Assembly (NCBI RefSeq): GCF_035046485.1 | Contig: NC_085137.1 | Coordinates: forward strand, 457,059,004 to 457,123,003 | DNA: 64,000 bases | Direction of reading: 5' to 3' | DNA from: Aedes albopictus | Lineage: Eukaryota; Arthropoda; Insecta; Diptera; Culicidae | Shown: piece by piece, positions 10,000 through 21,827 of the stretch | Numbering within the stretch: the stretch's first letter is position 1 | Layout of the letters: each line of letters starts with the position of its first letter | The notes under the pieces: model-generated | The model's input: only the letters and a program-made list of their open reading frames with translations | The model's database searches: none | Told to the model about the DNA's origin: nothing | Translations under genes and position numbers: made by a program

Positions 10000-10193
10000 T
10001 TCGGGGTTATGGCTTTCAATCTGTTTCAATTCAAAACGGATTCTTATGTTTTCACCCAACGTTTTCTTAGGAATTAACAAAGTTCCGTTTTATCGTTAAG
10101 GGCCTGCAGCATAGGCACAATGTGTCCGAAACGTCGGATGAAAACATAAGAATCCGTTTTGAATTGAAACAGGCTGAAAGCAATTACCCCGAA
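10000..10193. mobile_element. Hairpin with CGAAACGTCGG motif (Penelope-like remnant?)
   Basis: A 54-bp left arm (10000-10053) is mirrored almost perfectly at 10140-10193. The loop holds GGCCTGCAGCATAGGCAC followed by GTCCGAAACGTCGGATG. The CGAAACGTCGG string is widespread near ends of Penelope-like elements, which is recalled knowledge. No hammerhead CTGATGA is present, so a working ribozyme is not supported. Confidence 0.45.
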
Positions 10194-11502
10194 TCAACAT
10201 ATCACAGTCGTATCTATAAGGAAATCTAGAGAATTATGTCTTCTGATTATCAACTTGCAATTTTGCTTCCGTTTCATGATTTGTCATGATTTGCAAGGAT
10301 TCTAGGTATTTATTTATAAATTAATCCAGTAATTCTACAAATCGTTACGCAGAAAACACTTTAAGAGTTCCTCCCGTCATCAATTCATAATTCCATAAAA
10401 AATCCACCAGAAATTCTTCCGTGACGACTGAATTTTCAATGTTTTAGTAATAATTAAAAAATAAATAAAATAAAATTCCGCTATGTCAGTATGATGACTT
10501 TGATGATTGCAGAGAGTTTTTCTATGAACTCATTCTGAAATTTCTAGAAATACCGTTAAATACTCCTGCAAAGCAATAATATCAGGAAGTCCTTCACTAG
10601 CAAATTAAGAAATAATTTTAATGGTTCAATGAAAGCATTAATTGTAACTTGTCCCAAAGCTCAGCCAAATATTTCGGCAAAAAATCTAACTATTACAAGG
10701 AAAAAATCTGGATAGAATCTTTAAATTTATGTCAATAATTTCTCCATGGCCTCAATCAGAAAATCCTTTTCAAAGTTTTTTTTACATACAAAATTCCATC
10801 GACAAGAATTCTCTGATTACCACAAGAATTCGAAGGGTTTTCAGCTAAAATAAATTTGCTTAGTTTTTCATGGCAGTAGACAGTCGAAACTCTGCGAACT
10901 ACGTGATTCCTCGATTATACTCGAACTGAATTCTCGACAAATAGCTTTGTGAAATATTCTGTAGAAAATCATTAAGAGAATTGCATACACTTCTGGTTAA
11001 AATAATAGTCTTTTTGCGCATGATTTTGATGATTTCTGGTTTATGTCATTATTAAGCTATGATTAACCATGTATCAGTAGGTCTGCTTCAGAGGCATGTT
11101 CTCCTTCATTTAGGAAATTTATACCAAGTAACATGCTAAAAATTTTCTTAGAAAATGTTGGAGAAGTTATTCTGTTATTCTGTCTCAACGAATGTTGGAG
11201 AAGTATTTTATGGCAATTTTGATAAAATTAATCAAAATTTGACTACCAAAATTATTTTTTGTGATACTTTTTTCACGTTTTGTAATTTAGGACTTTTAGT
11301 CGTTCAAAACTTTATTTTGAAAAATTGCGATTTAAAATAGGGTCTAATCGTTGACTCAAGCATCCGGACAATCAAAGCATGTCACCCGGATAATCTCTAT
11401 AAAAATAGAAATTACTCGTAATTCTGAATCTAATACTCATCTGCATCATTTGGTTTTTAAGATTCCTGCGTGAAACTTCTGAAACTGTGTAAGAATCTGG
11501 AT
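10194..11502. other. AT-rich non-coding stretch
   Basis: No exon, RNA gene or clear repeat recognised. A 61-codon frame at 11155-11340 is AT-driven and has no motif. Confidence 0.45.
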
Positions 11503-11628
11503 TTAACCCTTTGAAGCCGGAATTTTTCCAAGCGTTATTCTGGAGTTTTTTCTACGATTTTCTGTAGTTTTGGTATTCAATAGTATAAAAACGGTAGAAT
11601 ATTATGTGGAATATTTTTTCTGGACATA

Positions 11629-12235
11629 CTAGGTCATCCAAACTATTCTTGAGTTTAGATCCTTAAGTCTGTGGGTGTAACGGTATCTTCCTTCATTATA
11701 CAAAGCTACGATTTGTAATCTATCATGTCCAGTAAGTCTTCTGAAAGTTCAATAGACAGTATCAAATCAGTTGGGATATCCTAGGTCATCCAAACTGTTC
11801 TTGAGTTAAGATCCTAAAGCCTACGGGTGTAATGGTAACTGCTTTCATTATATAAAGCTGCGATTTGTAATCTATCATGTACAGCAAGTCTTCTGAAAGT
11901 TCAATAGACAGTATCAGATCAGTCCAGATATCCTAGGTCATCCAAACTATTCTTGAGTTTAGATCCTAAAGTCTACGGTGTAACGGTAACTGCTTTCATT
12001 ACACAGCTACGATTTGTAATTTATCATGTCCAGTAAGTCTTCTGAAAGGTAAATAGACAATATCAGATCAGTCGGGATATCCTAGGTTATCCAAACTGTT
12101 CTTTAGTTTAGATCCTAAAGTATGCGGGTGTAAGAGTAACTTCTTTTATTATACAAAGCTATGATTTGTAATCTATCATGTTCAGTTAGTCTTCTGAATA
12201 TTCAATAGACAATATCAGATTAGTCGGGGTATCCT
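11629..12235 (-). repeat. ~151-bp tandem array, four units
   Basis: CTAGGTCATCCAAACT starts at 11629, 11781, 11933 and 12082, giving periods of 152, 152 and 149 bp. Read on the minus strand each unit has a GTTAC...TGTAGAC...AGTTTGG.TGACCT core, the same as the family at 13.0-14.1 kb, so these units are inverted relative to those. Confidence 0.9.
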
Positions 12236-12397
12236 GTGCATAATTGTTACCAGTTTTATTCAATAGAGCACAATATCTAATCATTAGCTATATGTCAAAG
12301 TAAAAAAAAAATATCAAACACCCCATTTATCATTGTTAAAATTTCAAGTGTGTTGAAAACTAAAATGGCGCTTACGTCAACTATGCGAATATGGGCA

Positions 12398-12915
12398 GTG
12401 TTCTTGAGTTTAGATCCGAAAGTCTGCGGGTGTAACGGTAACGGTAAATCTTCTTCTACTTTTTCTTCTCTTCTTCTTCTTCTTCTTCTTCTCCTTCTTT
12501 ATGGCTCTACGTCCCAACTTGGACTTAGCCTGCCTCGCTTCAACTTAGTGTTCTTTGAGCACTTCCACAGTTTTTAATTGAAGGGCTTTCTTTGCCTGCC
12601 ATTGCGTGAAATTGTATATTGTGAGGCAAGTAAAATGATACACTATGCCCAGGGAGTCGAGAAAATTTTCTCGACCGGAACGGGAATCGAACCCGCCGTC
12701 TCTGGATTGGCGATCCATAGCCTTAAACACTAGGCTAACTGGACACCTGGTAAGTCTTCTGGAAGGTAAATAGACAATATCCGATTAGTCGAGATATCCT
12801 AGGTCATCCAAACTGTTCTTGAGTTTAGATCCTAAAGTCTATAGGTGTAACGCTAACTTCTTTCATTAAAAGTTACGTTTTGTAATCTATCGTGTCCAGC
12901 AAGTCTTCTGAAAGT
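12398..12915 (-). repeat. Further ~151-bp units, split by a SINE
   Basis: A partial unit at 12398-12442 and another at 12749-12915 continue the array at 11629-12235. The SINE at 12455-12748 separates them. Confidence 0.8.
12455..12748 (-). mobile_element. tRNA-derived SINE, Feilai-like, GAA-rich tail
   Basis: On the minus strand it begins GGTGTCCAGTTAGCCTAGTG (box A-like), carries GGGTTCGATTCCCG (box B) and ends in a GAA-rich tail. Flanking repeats GGTAAATCTTCT (12443-12454) and GGTAAGTCTTCT (12749-12760) are its target-site duplication. The name Feilai is from memory and unverified. Confidence 0.88.
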
Positions 12916-13059
12916 AACAATGGTTGTTTTTATCAACTAACCTTCATAACAGTAAGGAGCTCATAATATCCCAAAAATATATAACAACGCGCATTGTTTC
13001 TCTAACTGCTTTGGTAAGTACAGTGGATTATGTAACACCTTAACGTAGTGGCAAAAGCT

Positions 13060-14150
13060 ATTATCACAAGTGTAGACCTAAAGCTATGGTCTCCGGAGTA
13101 GTGATGTTGATCTGGAATATCTCAAAACTATTTTCATTGTGAAAATAACTACTGTTACTATCAAGAGCTAAACTTCAGGATAGTTTGGACGACCCTCAGT
13201 GTCCCAAAGGTTCATAATGATATATAGAAGACTTCAGGTTGGTCCAGTCTCCGCTATTGATTATGAAACGTTACTCAGTATGTCACATATAGCTGATGTT
13301 ACGAGTGTAGACCTGAAGTTCTGATTTCATAGATAGTTTGGCTGACTTGGAAGGAACATTCCCATAGTGTCACTAAATGACATTTGCGATTTCAAGAGCT
13401 TCACGGATCTCAGCAGATTATGCTATGCTATTATTTATGGTGAAAACACATGAAGTTTTTCATGAAGATTTGAAGGACTTCATTATAGAACAGTTTGGAC
13501 GACCGTGAATGTCCCAAAGGTTTATAATAAAAAAGTAGTCTTCAGATTGCTCCAGTAACTGCAATTGATTATGCAGCGTTACTCAGTATAACAGATATGG
13601 ATACTGTTACGAGTGTGGACCTGAAGTCCTGAACTCCAAGGTAGTTTGGCTGACCTGGAATATCCCCGTTGTGTCTTTAAATGACATTTGAGATTTCAAG
13701 AGCTTCGCGAATCCCAGCAGGTTATGCAATATTACTATTTATAACAAAACACATAAAGTTATTCTTCAAACTGTTCTATAACGAAGTCCTGCAATCGTTA
13801 TAGAACAGTTTGGACAAACCTGAATGTCCCAAAGGGTTATAATAAAAAAGTAGACTTCAGATTGGTCCAGTAACCACGGATAAATATGCAACGTTACTCA
13901 ATATAATAGTTATGACTGTTGTTACGAGTGTAGACCTGAAGTCCTGAACTCCATGGTAGTTTGGCTGACCTGAAATATCCCTGTAGTGTCTATAAATGAC
14001 ATAGTAGATGTCAAGAGCTTCATGGATCCCAGTAAGTTATGCAATGCTATTAATTGTGGCGAAAATCTATAAACTTGTTCTTGTAGATTTGAGGAACTTC
14101 ACTATATTACAGTTTGGAACACCTAGAGTCCTAGAACATCCCAGAATATA
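13060..14150 (+). repeat. ~310-bp tandem array (GTTACGAGTGTAGACCTGAAG family)
   Basis: The core ACGAGTGTAGACCTGAAG occurs at 13301, 13609 (one change) and 13924, spacing 308 and 315 bp, with a partial unit near 13075. Each unit ends with AGTTTGG.TGACCT and a CAGTTTGGAC..CCTGAATGTCCC segment. Confidence 0.88.
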
Positions 14151-14689
14151 AAATACCTTTTGATATTCTTGACAAAGGCTAAATGGATACAGATACACAA
14201 AACCCACATCCAAATTCAGCTTTTAGAACAACTGGTATGTTAGTTATTTCGTTTTTACAAATTTGATGATGTTCGGGATGTTCTAGTTTATCAATGAAGT
14301 CCCGAATACAAATATCCCCATTTTTCCCTAATAAAGGACCCAATTTGCAACAACTTTGCCGAAGACAGTATTCTGTTTTATCAAATGGGTGAATTTATGC
14401 AGCCGTTTCTATGTTGGGGTCATATATGACCCCTCCGGCTCCAAAGGGTTAAAGTAAGTCAAGTGCTAAAACTAGATTTGGGCTTACATTCTGGAAATAC
14501 TACACATCCATTGGCGTAACTAGAATTTTTTCCTGGAGGGGGCCCAGGGGGGGCCTGACTTGAGATGAATTTTAAGCGGGATGGGCGCCCGATATGTGAA
14601 TATGCATATCAGTATTGTAGTTTTGAGTAATCAAAATGACTGTTTCAGATTTGTTCATAGTTTTGTAAACTATATGAGTACGAACAATT

Positions 14690-15110
14690 CCTCCAAGATT
14701 TTTTCCATAGCTTAATTCAGTGATTCCATCTTGGCTTCTTCCAGAAATTCAATCAAGAATTCATCTAGGGATTCCACTAGACATTTTTTCGGGGATTTGT
14801 CCTGGGATATCTTTAGAGGTTCCTCCAGTAATTGTTCCAGTGCTTTTTTCGAAGTTTCCTTCAGAAATTTCTCCAGAGATCCTTTAAGGTATTTCTGCAG
14901 GTATTCAGAGATTTCTACAGGGATATATCCATATATGCTTTCCAAAATTCCACTAGAGATTGCTCCAATAATTACATCTGGAATGATTCGAAGTATTTCT
15001 GCAGGAATGTATTCCAGAAATTCTTTTAGAAAATTTTACTTAGAGATTCTTAAAAACCACTCCAAGAATAGCTTGAAAAATTTGTACAAAAAACCTTTAG
15101 GGATCCTAGT
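14690..15110. repeat. ~12-bp GGAATTCC minisatellite
   Basis: CT-rich on the plus strand (TTCCTCCAGAAATT-like). The 139-codon frame here is a repeat artefact. It continues after the SINE at 15111-15287. Confidence 0.75.
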
Positions 15111-15287
15111 TTTTTTATGTGTATTAACGAGATTTTTAGCCTTAGGCTAGTTCATCTCGGGACCCACGCTTTACTTCCCTTCCGAAGGAATAACTCACAT
15201 TTTGCGAGTTTGTCGGGAGTGGGATTTGATTCCAGGTCCTCGGCGTGATAGTCAAGTGTTCTAACCATCCCACCAGGTCCGCTCCAC
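15111..15287 (-). mobile_element. tRNA-derived SINE, second family
   Basis: Minus-strand head GGAGCGGACCTGGTGGGATG with box B-like GGAATCAAATCCCACTCC. The 13-bp duplication TAGGGATCCTAGT flanks it exactly (15098-15110 and 15288-15300). Another copy is at 49571-49750 on the plus strand. Confidence 0.9.
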
Positions 15288-15300
15288 TAGGGATCCTAGT

Positions 15301-16073
15301 ATTCCTTCAACAAATACTGCAGACATTGATTTCTTAATTTTTTTATCCAGGAATATTCCTACAAAGATTCTTCCAGGTATTCGCTAAGAAAGCTCTCCTG
15401 AGATTCCATAAAGAGTTCCTAATGGGGCTTGCTTCCGGGATTCCTCATCGGGTTTCTTCAGAAATTACTTCAAGAGTTCCTCCAGGGCTTCACCGGTAAT
15501 TTCTTCTGTTATTCTTACAAAAACGAATTCCGAGATTATATTAAACATTTCTAGAAGAACTCTTATTGGGATTCCTTCAGAAACTCCCGCTGGAATTAAT
15601 CCAGGATTTCAGGATTTCCTCAGGAATTTCAGCGGTTTCTTCAGTATTTCCCTTGAGAATTCTTCAGAAAATCCTCCTGGAATCCCCTCAGAAATCGAAC
15701 TTTGTATTTCATCAAGAATGAATCTTGAGATTCCTCCAGGAACTCCTTCGGAAATTCCTCCCGGATTTTTTTTCAAGAATTATTCCAGGTATTCCTCCTG
15801 ACATACCTCTAGGATTTCATTCAGGCATTTCTCCAGAGACTTCTGCAAGAGTTTTACCAAGAATTTCTCCAGGTATTACCCCAGGTATTTCCTCAGGAAT
15901 TATTCCAGGAATTTATTCAAGTTTGGATCCAGGAATTCTTCCATGAATTCCTCCGAAAATTCTTCCAGGAATTTCTACTCTAGGGTTTCCTCTGCACATT
16001 CCTCCAGGATTTATTTCATGGATCCCTCCAGGAATTCCACCGATGATTCCTGCAGTAATTCCTCCAGAAAATC
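15301..16073. repeat. ~12-bp GGAATTCC minisatellite up to the gap
   Basis: Regular TTCCTCCAGGAATT-type units, CT-rich on plus, run into the assembly gap at 16074. The array probably continues into the gap. Confidence 0.85.
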
Positions 16074-16573
16074 NNNNNNNNNNNNNNNNNNNNNNNNNNN
16101 NNNNNNNNNNNNNNNNNNNNNNNNNNNNNNNNNNNNNNNNNNNNNNNNNNNNNNNNNNNNNNNNNNNNNNNNNNNNNNNNNNNNNNNNNNNNNNNNNNNN
16201 NNNNNNNNNNNNNNNNNNNNNNNNNNNNNNNNNNNNNNNNNNNNNNNNNNNNNNNNNNNNNNNNNNNNNNNNNNNNNNNNNNNNNNNNNNNNNNNNNNNN
16301 NNNNNNNNNNNNNNNNNNNNNNNNNNNNNNNNNNNNNNNNNNNNNNNNNNNNNNNNNNNNNNNNNNNNNNNNNNNNNNNNNNNNNNNNNNNNNNNNNNNN
16401 NNNNNNNNNNNNNNNNNNNNNNNNNNNNNNNNNNNNNNNNNNNNNNNNNNNNNNNNNNNNNNNNNNNNNNNNNNNNNNNNNNNNNNNNNNNNNNNNNNNN
16501 NNNNNNNNNNNNNNNNNNNNNNNNNNNNNNNNNNNNNNNNNNNNNNNNNNNNNNNNNNNNNNNNNNNNNNNNN
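16074..16573. other. Assembly gap (500 N)
   Basis: Exactly 500 undetermined bases, a round number suggesting a nominal rather than measured size. Translations across it are meaningless. Confidence 0.99.
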
Positions 16574-16632
16574 ATGGCTGCGTAACTCCAGTGATGCCAG
16601 TAAGCAGATACCGGTGCACAATTTCTTTATAA

Positions 16633-16856
16633 ATGCGCAGTATTAAATATTAACATAGTGGTTTCGCAGCGCGGTGTCACGAACACTAATGCAAATCTAC
16701 TGGTTGAAAATATGCCCATTTGATTTTGCTGGGAACAGCTGATCTTTGTTTACTATTTTCAACCAGTAACTCAAGTGATGTTCGTGTAATGCAGCGTGTA
16801 CGTACAAACAATACTACTAAAAGCAGAAACCACTATTAATATTCAATATTGCGCAT
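16633..16856. mobile_element. ~224-bp MITE with ATGCGCA(G/A)TATT ends
   Basis: ATGCGCAGTATTAAATATTA at the left is mirrored by TAATATTCAATATTGCGCAT at the right. Inside, CTACTGGTTGAAAAT mirrors ATTTTCAACCAGTAA. The segment 16655-16700 recurs inverted at 24596-24641. Confidence 0.8.
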
Positions 16857-17284
16857 TTCCCACCCCACTGGACCCCTTTCGCAGTTAGTATAAGTGCGGG
16901 ATCATGAATAAAACTACGATTTTGCATCGAATTGTGTCGATGTCTTCTGCGCACTTATGCATTACAAGGTGCTACATTGCGAGGTTCTGAGAGTGATCCA
17001 AAATTCCTTCAGATGTTAACTTCTTCTGAATCTACAAAGGAATTAGGCAAGTGGAACCATCTCGGCAGGGCTTCTATTTTGGACAATTTTCCGTTAAAAC
17101 TCAGTCAATTTGAACCAATTGACACAATTTTTGGAACGCGGTGAGATACGTATGAGATCTAGTAGTGTACAAAATCAAGTCAATAGGTTTGGAATTGCGT
17201 GAGTTATAGCGAAAGAGTACCCAAAATACCAGCCACTGCTCAAGTGGCTTGGTACCACGCTCGGTACCCTATTTGAGAATTTTT
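16857..17284. other. Non-coding stretch, nothing recognised
   Basis: A 70-codon frame at 16932-17144 has no motif. No repeat partner was found within the window. Confidence 0.4.
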
Positions 17285-18588
17285 TGGAAGAATTGTATGA
17301 GCTTTATAAGAAACTTTTAGTAGAATTCTACACGGAACTCCTGGAGTCATACATTAAGATATTCCTAAAAAACTACTGAAATTCAGTATTAAACTCCTGA
17401 ATGATTTCCATTAGAAGCATCTGAGGGAATTTCATAACAAACTTTCCGTAGAATGGCAGAATAATGTGCAGAAATTACAGTAGGAATTTATGGAGGAATC
17501 ACAAAAGTATTTCTTGAAACCTCAGAAGATTTTTTTGGATCAATTCCAGACCGAATTCCTAGATAAATCTCAGAAGAAACTCCCGGAGGAATCGTGGGAC
17601 TTAATGCTGAAGTAATCTCGAAAGGATTTTGTTGGAGGAATTCAAGACCGGATTCCTGCAAAAAAAAAAACAGAAGGAATTCTTGAAGGAATATTGAGAA
17701 TAATTACTGAAGCAATCTAAGGAATAAATTCAGAAAAGATTTTGAATAATTTGAACTCATGAATAGGGTGAATAGGGTGTCGGCCAAATTTCCTGAAACT
17801 TGGGCATATAATTCAGCTTGGCGGGGAAGGATTTGAGGCCAGTTCTGAGTTCAAGAGCTTTCAAAAAAACCCCCATGACGAAGAGAACAAAACTGCCGAA
17901 AATACATAATTTCCCCTATATAGAAATTAAAAAAAAGGAATCGTGAAAAAAAATCTGGCCAATCTCAGGAGAAATCTTGGATGAATTTCAGAACTAACTA
18001 TGGAAAAAACCCACGAACGAACTCCTTGAGGAATCCTAGAAAGAGGTCCTGGAGAATAGCTGGAAGGAATTGATGGAGAAATTCCGGAAGAAATGGGAGG
18101 AAGCATTCTGGAAAGATTTCCAGGAGAAATCCAGCTCCTGGAGCTCCTTGATAAATCTCAGAAGCAACACCTCGATGAATCACTGAAGGAGCTTTCGGGT
18201 AAACCTTAGACGGTCCTGCCTGACTAATCTTAGAAAATGGAAACCCAGAGAGAATTCTGGGAGAAACCGGTGAAGAAATTTCTGGGGTATTCTTAGAAAA
18301 AGCGCCTGCTGGAATATCAGAAAAAGGGATCCTCAAAATATGGCATCGAAGAAAGTGTTTCTTTAAGAATTCCAGAAGCAATTCCTTAAGGAGTTCCAGG
18401 AGGAACTTCAATAGAAATCCTAAAAGAAACTCCTGAACGCATTTTGGATCAAATTCCTGGGAAAATCCCGGGAGTCATTTCTGAAGTAATCTCGGAAGTA
18501 AATCCTGCATGAAAGCTGGGATTTCTCAAGGAAGACATCCTTCTGCGATGAATTTCCCAATTTAAGAAGTGAAAAATACATTCTTAGA
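17285..18588. repeat. ~12-bp minisatellite, GA-rich on plus
   Basis: Units such as GGAGGAATTCTTGAAG. There is a break at 17760-17940 with unrelated sequence. Open frames (e.g. minus 17998-18411) are repeat-derived. Confidence 0.75.
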
Positions 18589-18880
18589 TTATTCCAAGAA
18601 TTCCTTCTGACATTCCTTCGGGAGTTCCTTCTGTGATAACCACGAGAAATTCATTCGGAGATTTCTCAACAAGCTTCTTCTGGAATTCCTTTTTTGGAGA
18701 TTCCTCTTTTTAAGGTTTGTCCAGGAGCTTGGTATTTCTCCATATATTCTTCGAAATATTCTACTCGGAGCTTCTTCTGGGACTTCTCCAGGATGTTTTT
18801 TTTTCTGAGATTGACCAGGAGTTCCATCTGGGATTCCTAGATGAGTCCCTTTTTTATTTTTACAGAGCAATTCCAGGAAA
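18589..18880. repeat. Minisatellite segment in inverted orientation
   Basis: The composition flips to CT-rich (TTCCTTCTGGGA-like units), while both flanks (17285-18588 and 18881-19783) are GA-rich. This suggests a local inversion of about 0.3 kb. Confidence 0.65.
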
Positions 18881-19783
18881 AAAAATCTGATGGAATCTCG
18901 GGACAAGTTTCTGAAGGAATCTCTTAAGAAATTTCTGGAGGAATCAAGGGATCAGATATGATTTCCTGTTCCTAGAGGAATCCCGGAAAATGCTAGAGAA
19001 ACCGAGAAAGAAAATCCTAGAGAAATCCCAAGAAGAACTTCAAGGGATTTCTTCAGGGATACCTCAAGGAGTTCTACCCGAGATTCTCCTAATAATTTCT
19101 TTTGGAATGGCTTCTAATTTCCTGAACGTATTTCTAAAAAAAAATGAATTCCGGAAGTAAATATTAGAGGAAACCGGAAGAAACTCCGAGGGAATTCTTT
19201 GCAAACATGCTAGAGGAATTCCTTAAGAAACTCTTGGAGGCCCAGAAAAGAGTTTCTGCAGGATTTCTTGACGGAGGTCCTGAAGAAATCCCGGAAACAG
19301 TTTCTGAAAGAATTCCGGAAGAAGTTCCCGGCAAAATTCCACAACGAGTTCTCGGTGGAATTACGGAAGGAGATTCCGGAAGAATCCCGGAAGAAGTTCC
19401 CAAAGGAATCCCGGAAAATGTTTCCAAAAGATCTTGGAAGACGTTACTGTAGGTTATTAAAAAAGAAGCTTAGTTCCCGGTGGAATCAATGAAGGAGTTT
19501 TCAGAGGAAGTTCCGCAGGAATCCCGGAAGGAGTTTTTGAAGTAATTCAGGAAAAAGTTCCTGAAATTATCTCAGAAGGAGTTACTGTACGCATCCCGGG
19601 AAAAGTTTTTGAAGGAATACTGAAAAAAGTTCTTGGAGGATTCCCGGATGGATCTCAATTCTCGCAGAGAATTCCTGGAAGGAATGCCTGATGGAATTTT
19701 GGAAGTAGTTTCTGATGGAATTTCAGGAGCAATTCATGGAGGCAATCCTCAGAAGGAATTCCTGAAGTAATCCCAGAAAGAAC
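18881..19783. repeat. ~12-bp minisatellite, GA-rich on plus
   Basis: Regular units such as CCGGAAGAAGTTCCC. The array ends where the TIR element at 19784 inserted and resumes briefly at 21372-21460. Confidence 0.8.
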
Positions 19784-21371
19784 CCCGAATAAAAAATACA
19801 GTAGAAAAACCGAACGTTGTATTGTAACAGTACTATTTAAAACTATATTTTTACAATAGACACCACTGTAAAAATAAAAATACAAAAACAATAAAATGTA
19901 ATGTAGAACCCAATACAGTAAATTGTAAATAAGATTTTTACAATATACTATACGGGTGGTTAAGTATCGTAACAATATAAAAAAAATATTTTTCTTCATA
20001 TATATTTTTTTGCAAAACCATACATTATATTGTAAATAAATTGTTATAAATACTGATACGTGGGTTTTAATAAACCGTACATTGTATGGTACACATATGG
20101 TTTCAAACAATAAAATGTACCGTAAATATATTGTTTTTAATTGTAGTTTCACTACTGGTTATACATTTAATTAAATGGTTTTGGAATGGTTCTCTTTTGT
20201 TATGTTGTATTGGTTTACATTACATAAACCATATAATGTTATAATATCTTGTCATTTTCCTCCTGTTAATGGCATCTTAGGCTTACTAGCATTATGAGAA
20301 TGCGCTTTGGGAATTCTCCAGAGCGTTTTGGATAACCCTTCATATTGGATCGCCCACGTCTAAGTCTGAGTCGAGGTCTGAGTAGTCTCTGATTGCATTA
20401 ACAGTTGAAGCTTAGGCTCCCATGCCCCACCAGCCAGATAACTGGGTTTCGCAAACTAAGCATTATTTGTGGCAACACTTTGAGCGGCATGATGGAACTA
20501 TGCCGAGCGCGCTAAGTATTATTAGACCACTAATGTAGTTGCATGAAGTGGGTGACGAGGTACATAAGTATCATTACAGCGTGCTTAACCGTTATTGCAA
20601 TATTGAGGCTCCAGTTTGACTAAAGTTTGAAATACACGGGAAAATACATAACAACTCATGAGAAAACTGTCAAGTTCGATTCAAGTATAAGTTAGGTTAA
20701 AAAGCGAACCCACAGACGAACCTATATTAGAATTTCTTTTAGTATTCAGTCCAGTCCATATGTTAAAGATGGCTCTACGATAAAGTACGTCAATCGTATT
20801 CCTCTCATCGCACTCTACATACCTAGTCCACCATATCTCTTGGATCTGCAGTTCTTAAGAGATCTGGTTTACTACTTATTTAAACATTTTATTGACTTTA
20901 AATTAATGATGATGATTAACCTGGGCTTGTTAGGGGAATATCCGTAAGTAAAAAAAAAATCGCGTTAAGTACTGTTCCTTTGATTCTTAGTGAAATTTAA
21001 AGGAACAGTACATAACGCGATTTTCTGTTTACTTTTAAATTGATGTTTCAACTTATTCACTTTTTTTCTTTCCTTTCCTTTGCATCAAAAAAGTCACAAA
21101 AATCAACAAAACAAAGCACGGAAAAAATCTAAAACTGAATAAATAATTAATAATGCACGGAAAAATAATGTTTCGGAAAAGTGAATGGTTCAAACGTAAG
21201 AAAAACAGTATAATATATTGTTACATAAAAATCGAATGTAAATGTATAGTAGCTACAATGTGCGAAGCTTTAAGTGAAGCATTTCATTACAATATACATT
21301 ATTGTAGCTGGTACACTGTATGGTGCAGGAATGGTTTTCACCAAACACCCTATGGTTAGTTTTTATCCGGG
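19784..21371. mobile_element. AT-rich TIR element, copy 1
   Basis: The left end CCCGAATAAAAAATACAGTA and the inverse of the right end (CCCGGATAAAAACTAACCAT) form terminal inverted repeats of about 20 bp. The body is AT-rich with many TATTGTA/GTATGGTTTT motifs. It is collinear with copy 2 at 46840-49375. It inserted into the 12-bp minisatellite. No transposase frame is seen, so it is non-autonomous. Confidence 0.85.
20946..21035. mobile_element. 90-bp hairpin MITE inside copy 1
   Basis: AATCGCGTTAAGTACTGTTC is mirrored by GAACAGTACATAACGCGATT around a 17-bp loop. It is absent at the equivalent place in copy 2, so it is a later insertion. Confidence 0.8.
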
Positions 21372-21516
21372 ACTCCTGGAGGTATCCCGGGTGATGTTAC
21401 TGAAAGTATCCCAGAGGAAATTCCAGAAATAATCCTAGAAGAAAATTTTTGAGGAATCAAAAAAAAAACTATGGAAAGAACCCGTAAAAACACGCGAGCC
21501 CCACATTTTAAATTAA

Positions 21517-21664
21517 GGACAAACGCACAAATCTAATTAAGCTTTAAATAAAAAGATCAGCTGCGCTGGTTTTGTTTACGAAGAGATTTGTACGCTCGAA
21601 ATCGTGAGTACGTGCAAAAGTTAGCCATTGTGGAGGTTATTTTGAGATTCTAACAAGTCTGTCC
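21517..21664. mobile_element. Internally deleted TTAA MITE (family of 6957-7197)
   Basis: Starts GGACAAACGCACAAATC after TTAA and ends CAAGTCTGTCC. The GGTTTTGTTTACGAAGAGAT core matches 7100-7120. About 90 bp are missing relative to 6957-7197. Confidence 0.7.
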
Positions 21665-21827
21665 TTTTAATCAAACTACCCATGGAAAGCAGGATTAGGT
21701 CCGAACCGTATACAACAGGCCACGAAACGTCAAAGAGGTAGAGAAATTGCTCTTGGAACCACAGCTCTTGCTCTTGAATCCTCTCAGTACGACAGAAATA
21801 TAAAGGATAACACCTCAATCAATCATA

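Larger units (their letters stand above)
11507..14448. mobile_element. 2.9-kb TTAA-flanked element filled with tandem arrays
   Basis: Ends CCCTTTGAAGCCGG (11507) and its inverse CCGGCTCCAAAGGG (to 14448) are each bounded by TTAA (11503-11506, 14449-14452). This fits a piggyBac-type non-autonomous element. The interior is almost entirely tandem repeat plus one SINE. No transposase frame is present. Confidence 0.8.

Noticed and set aside
10090..10140. Hammerhead ribozyme
   Set aside because: CGAAAC followed by GTC is present, but there is no CTGATGA and the stems do not form a hammerhead core.
14731..16070. CRISPR-like array
   Set aside because: Units are contiguous and degenerate without spacers, and the genome is eukaryotic.
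15943..16632. Frames of 180-229 codons spanning the gap
   Set aside because: They are made almost entirely of X residues from the 500 N.
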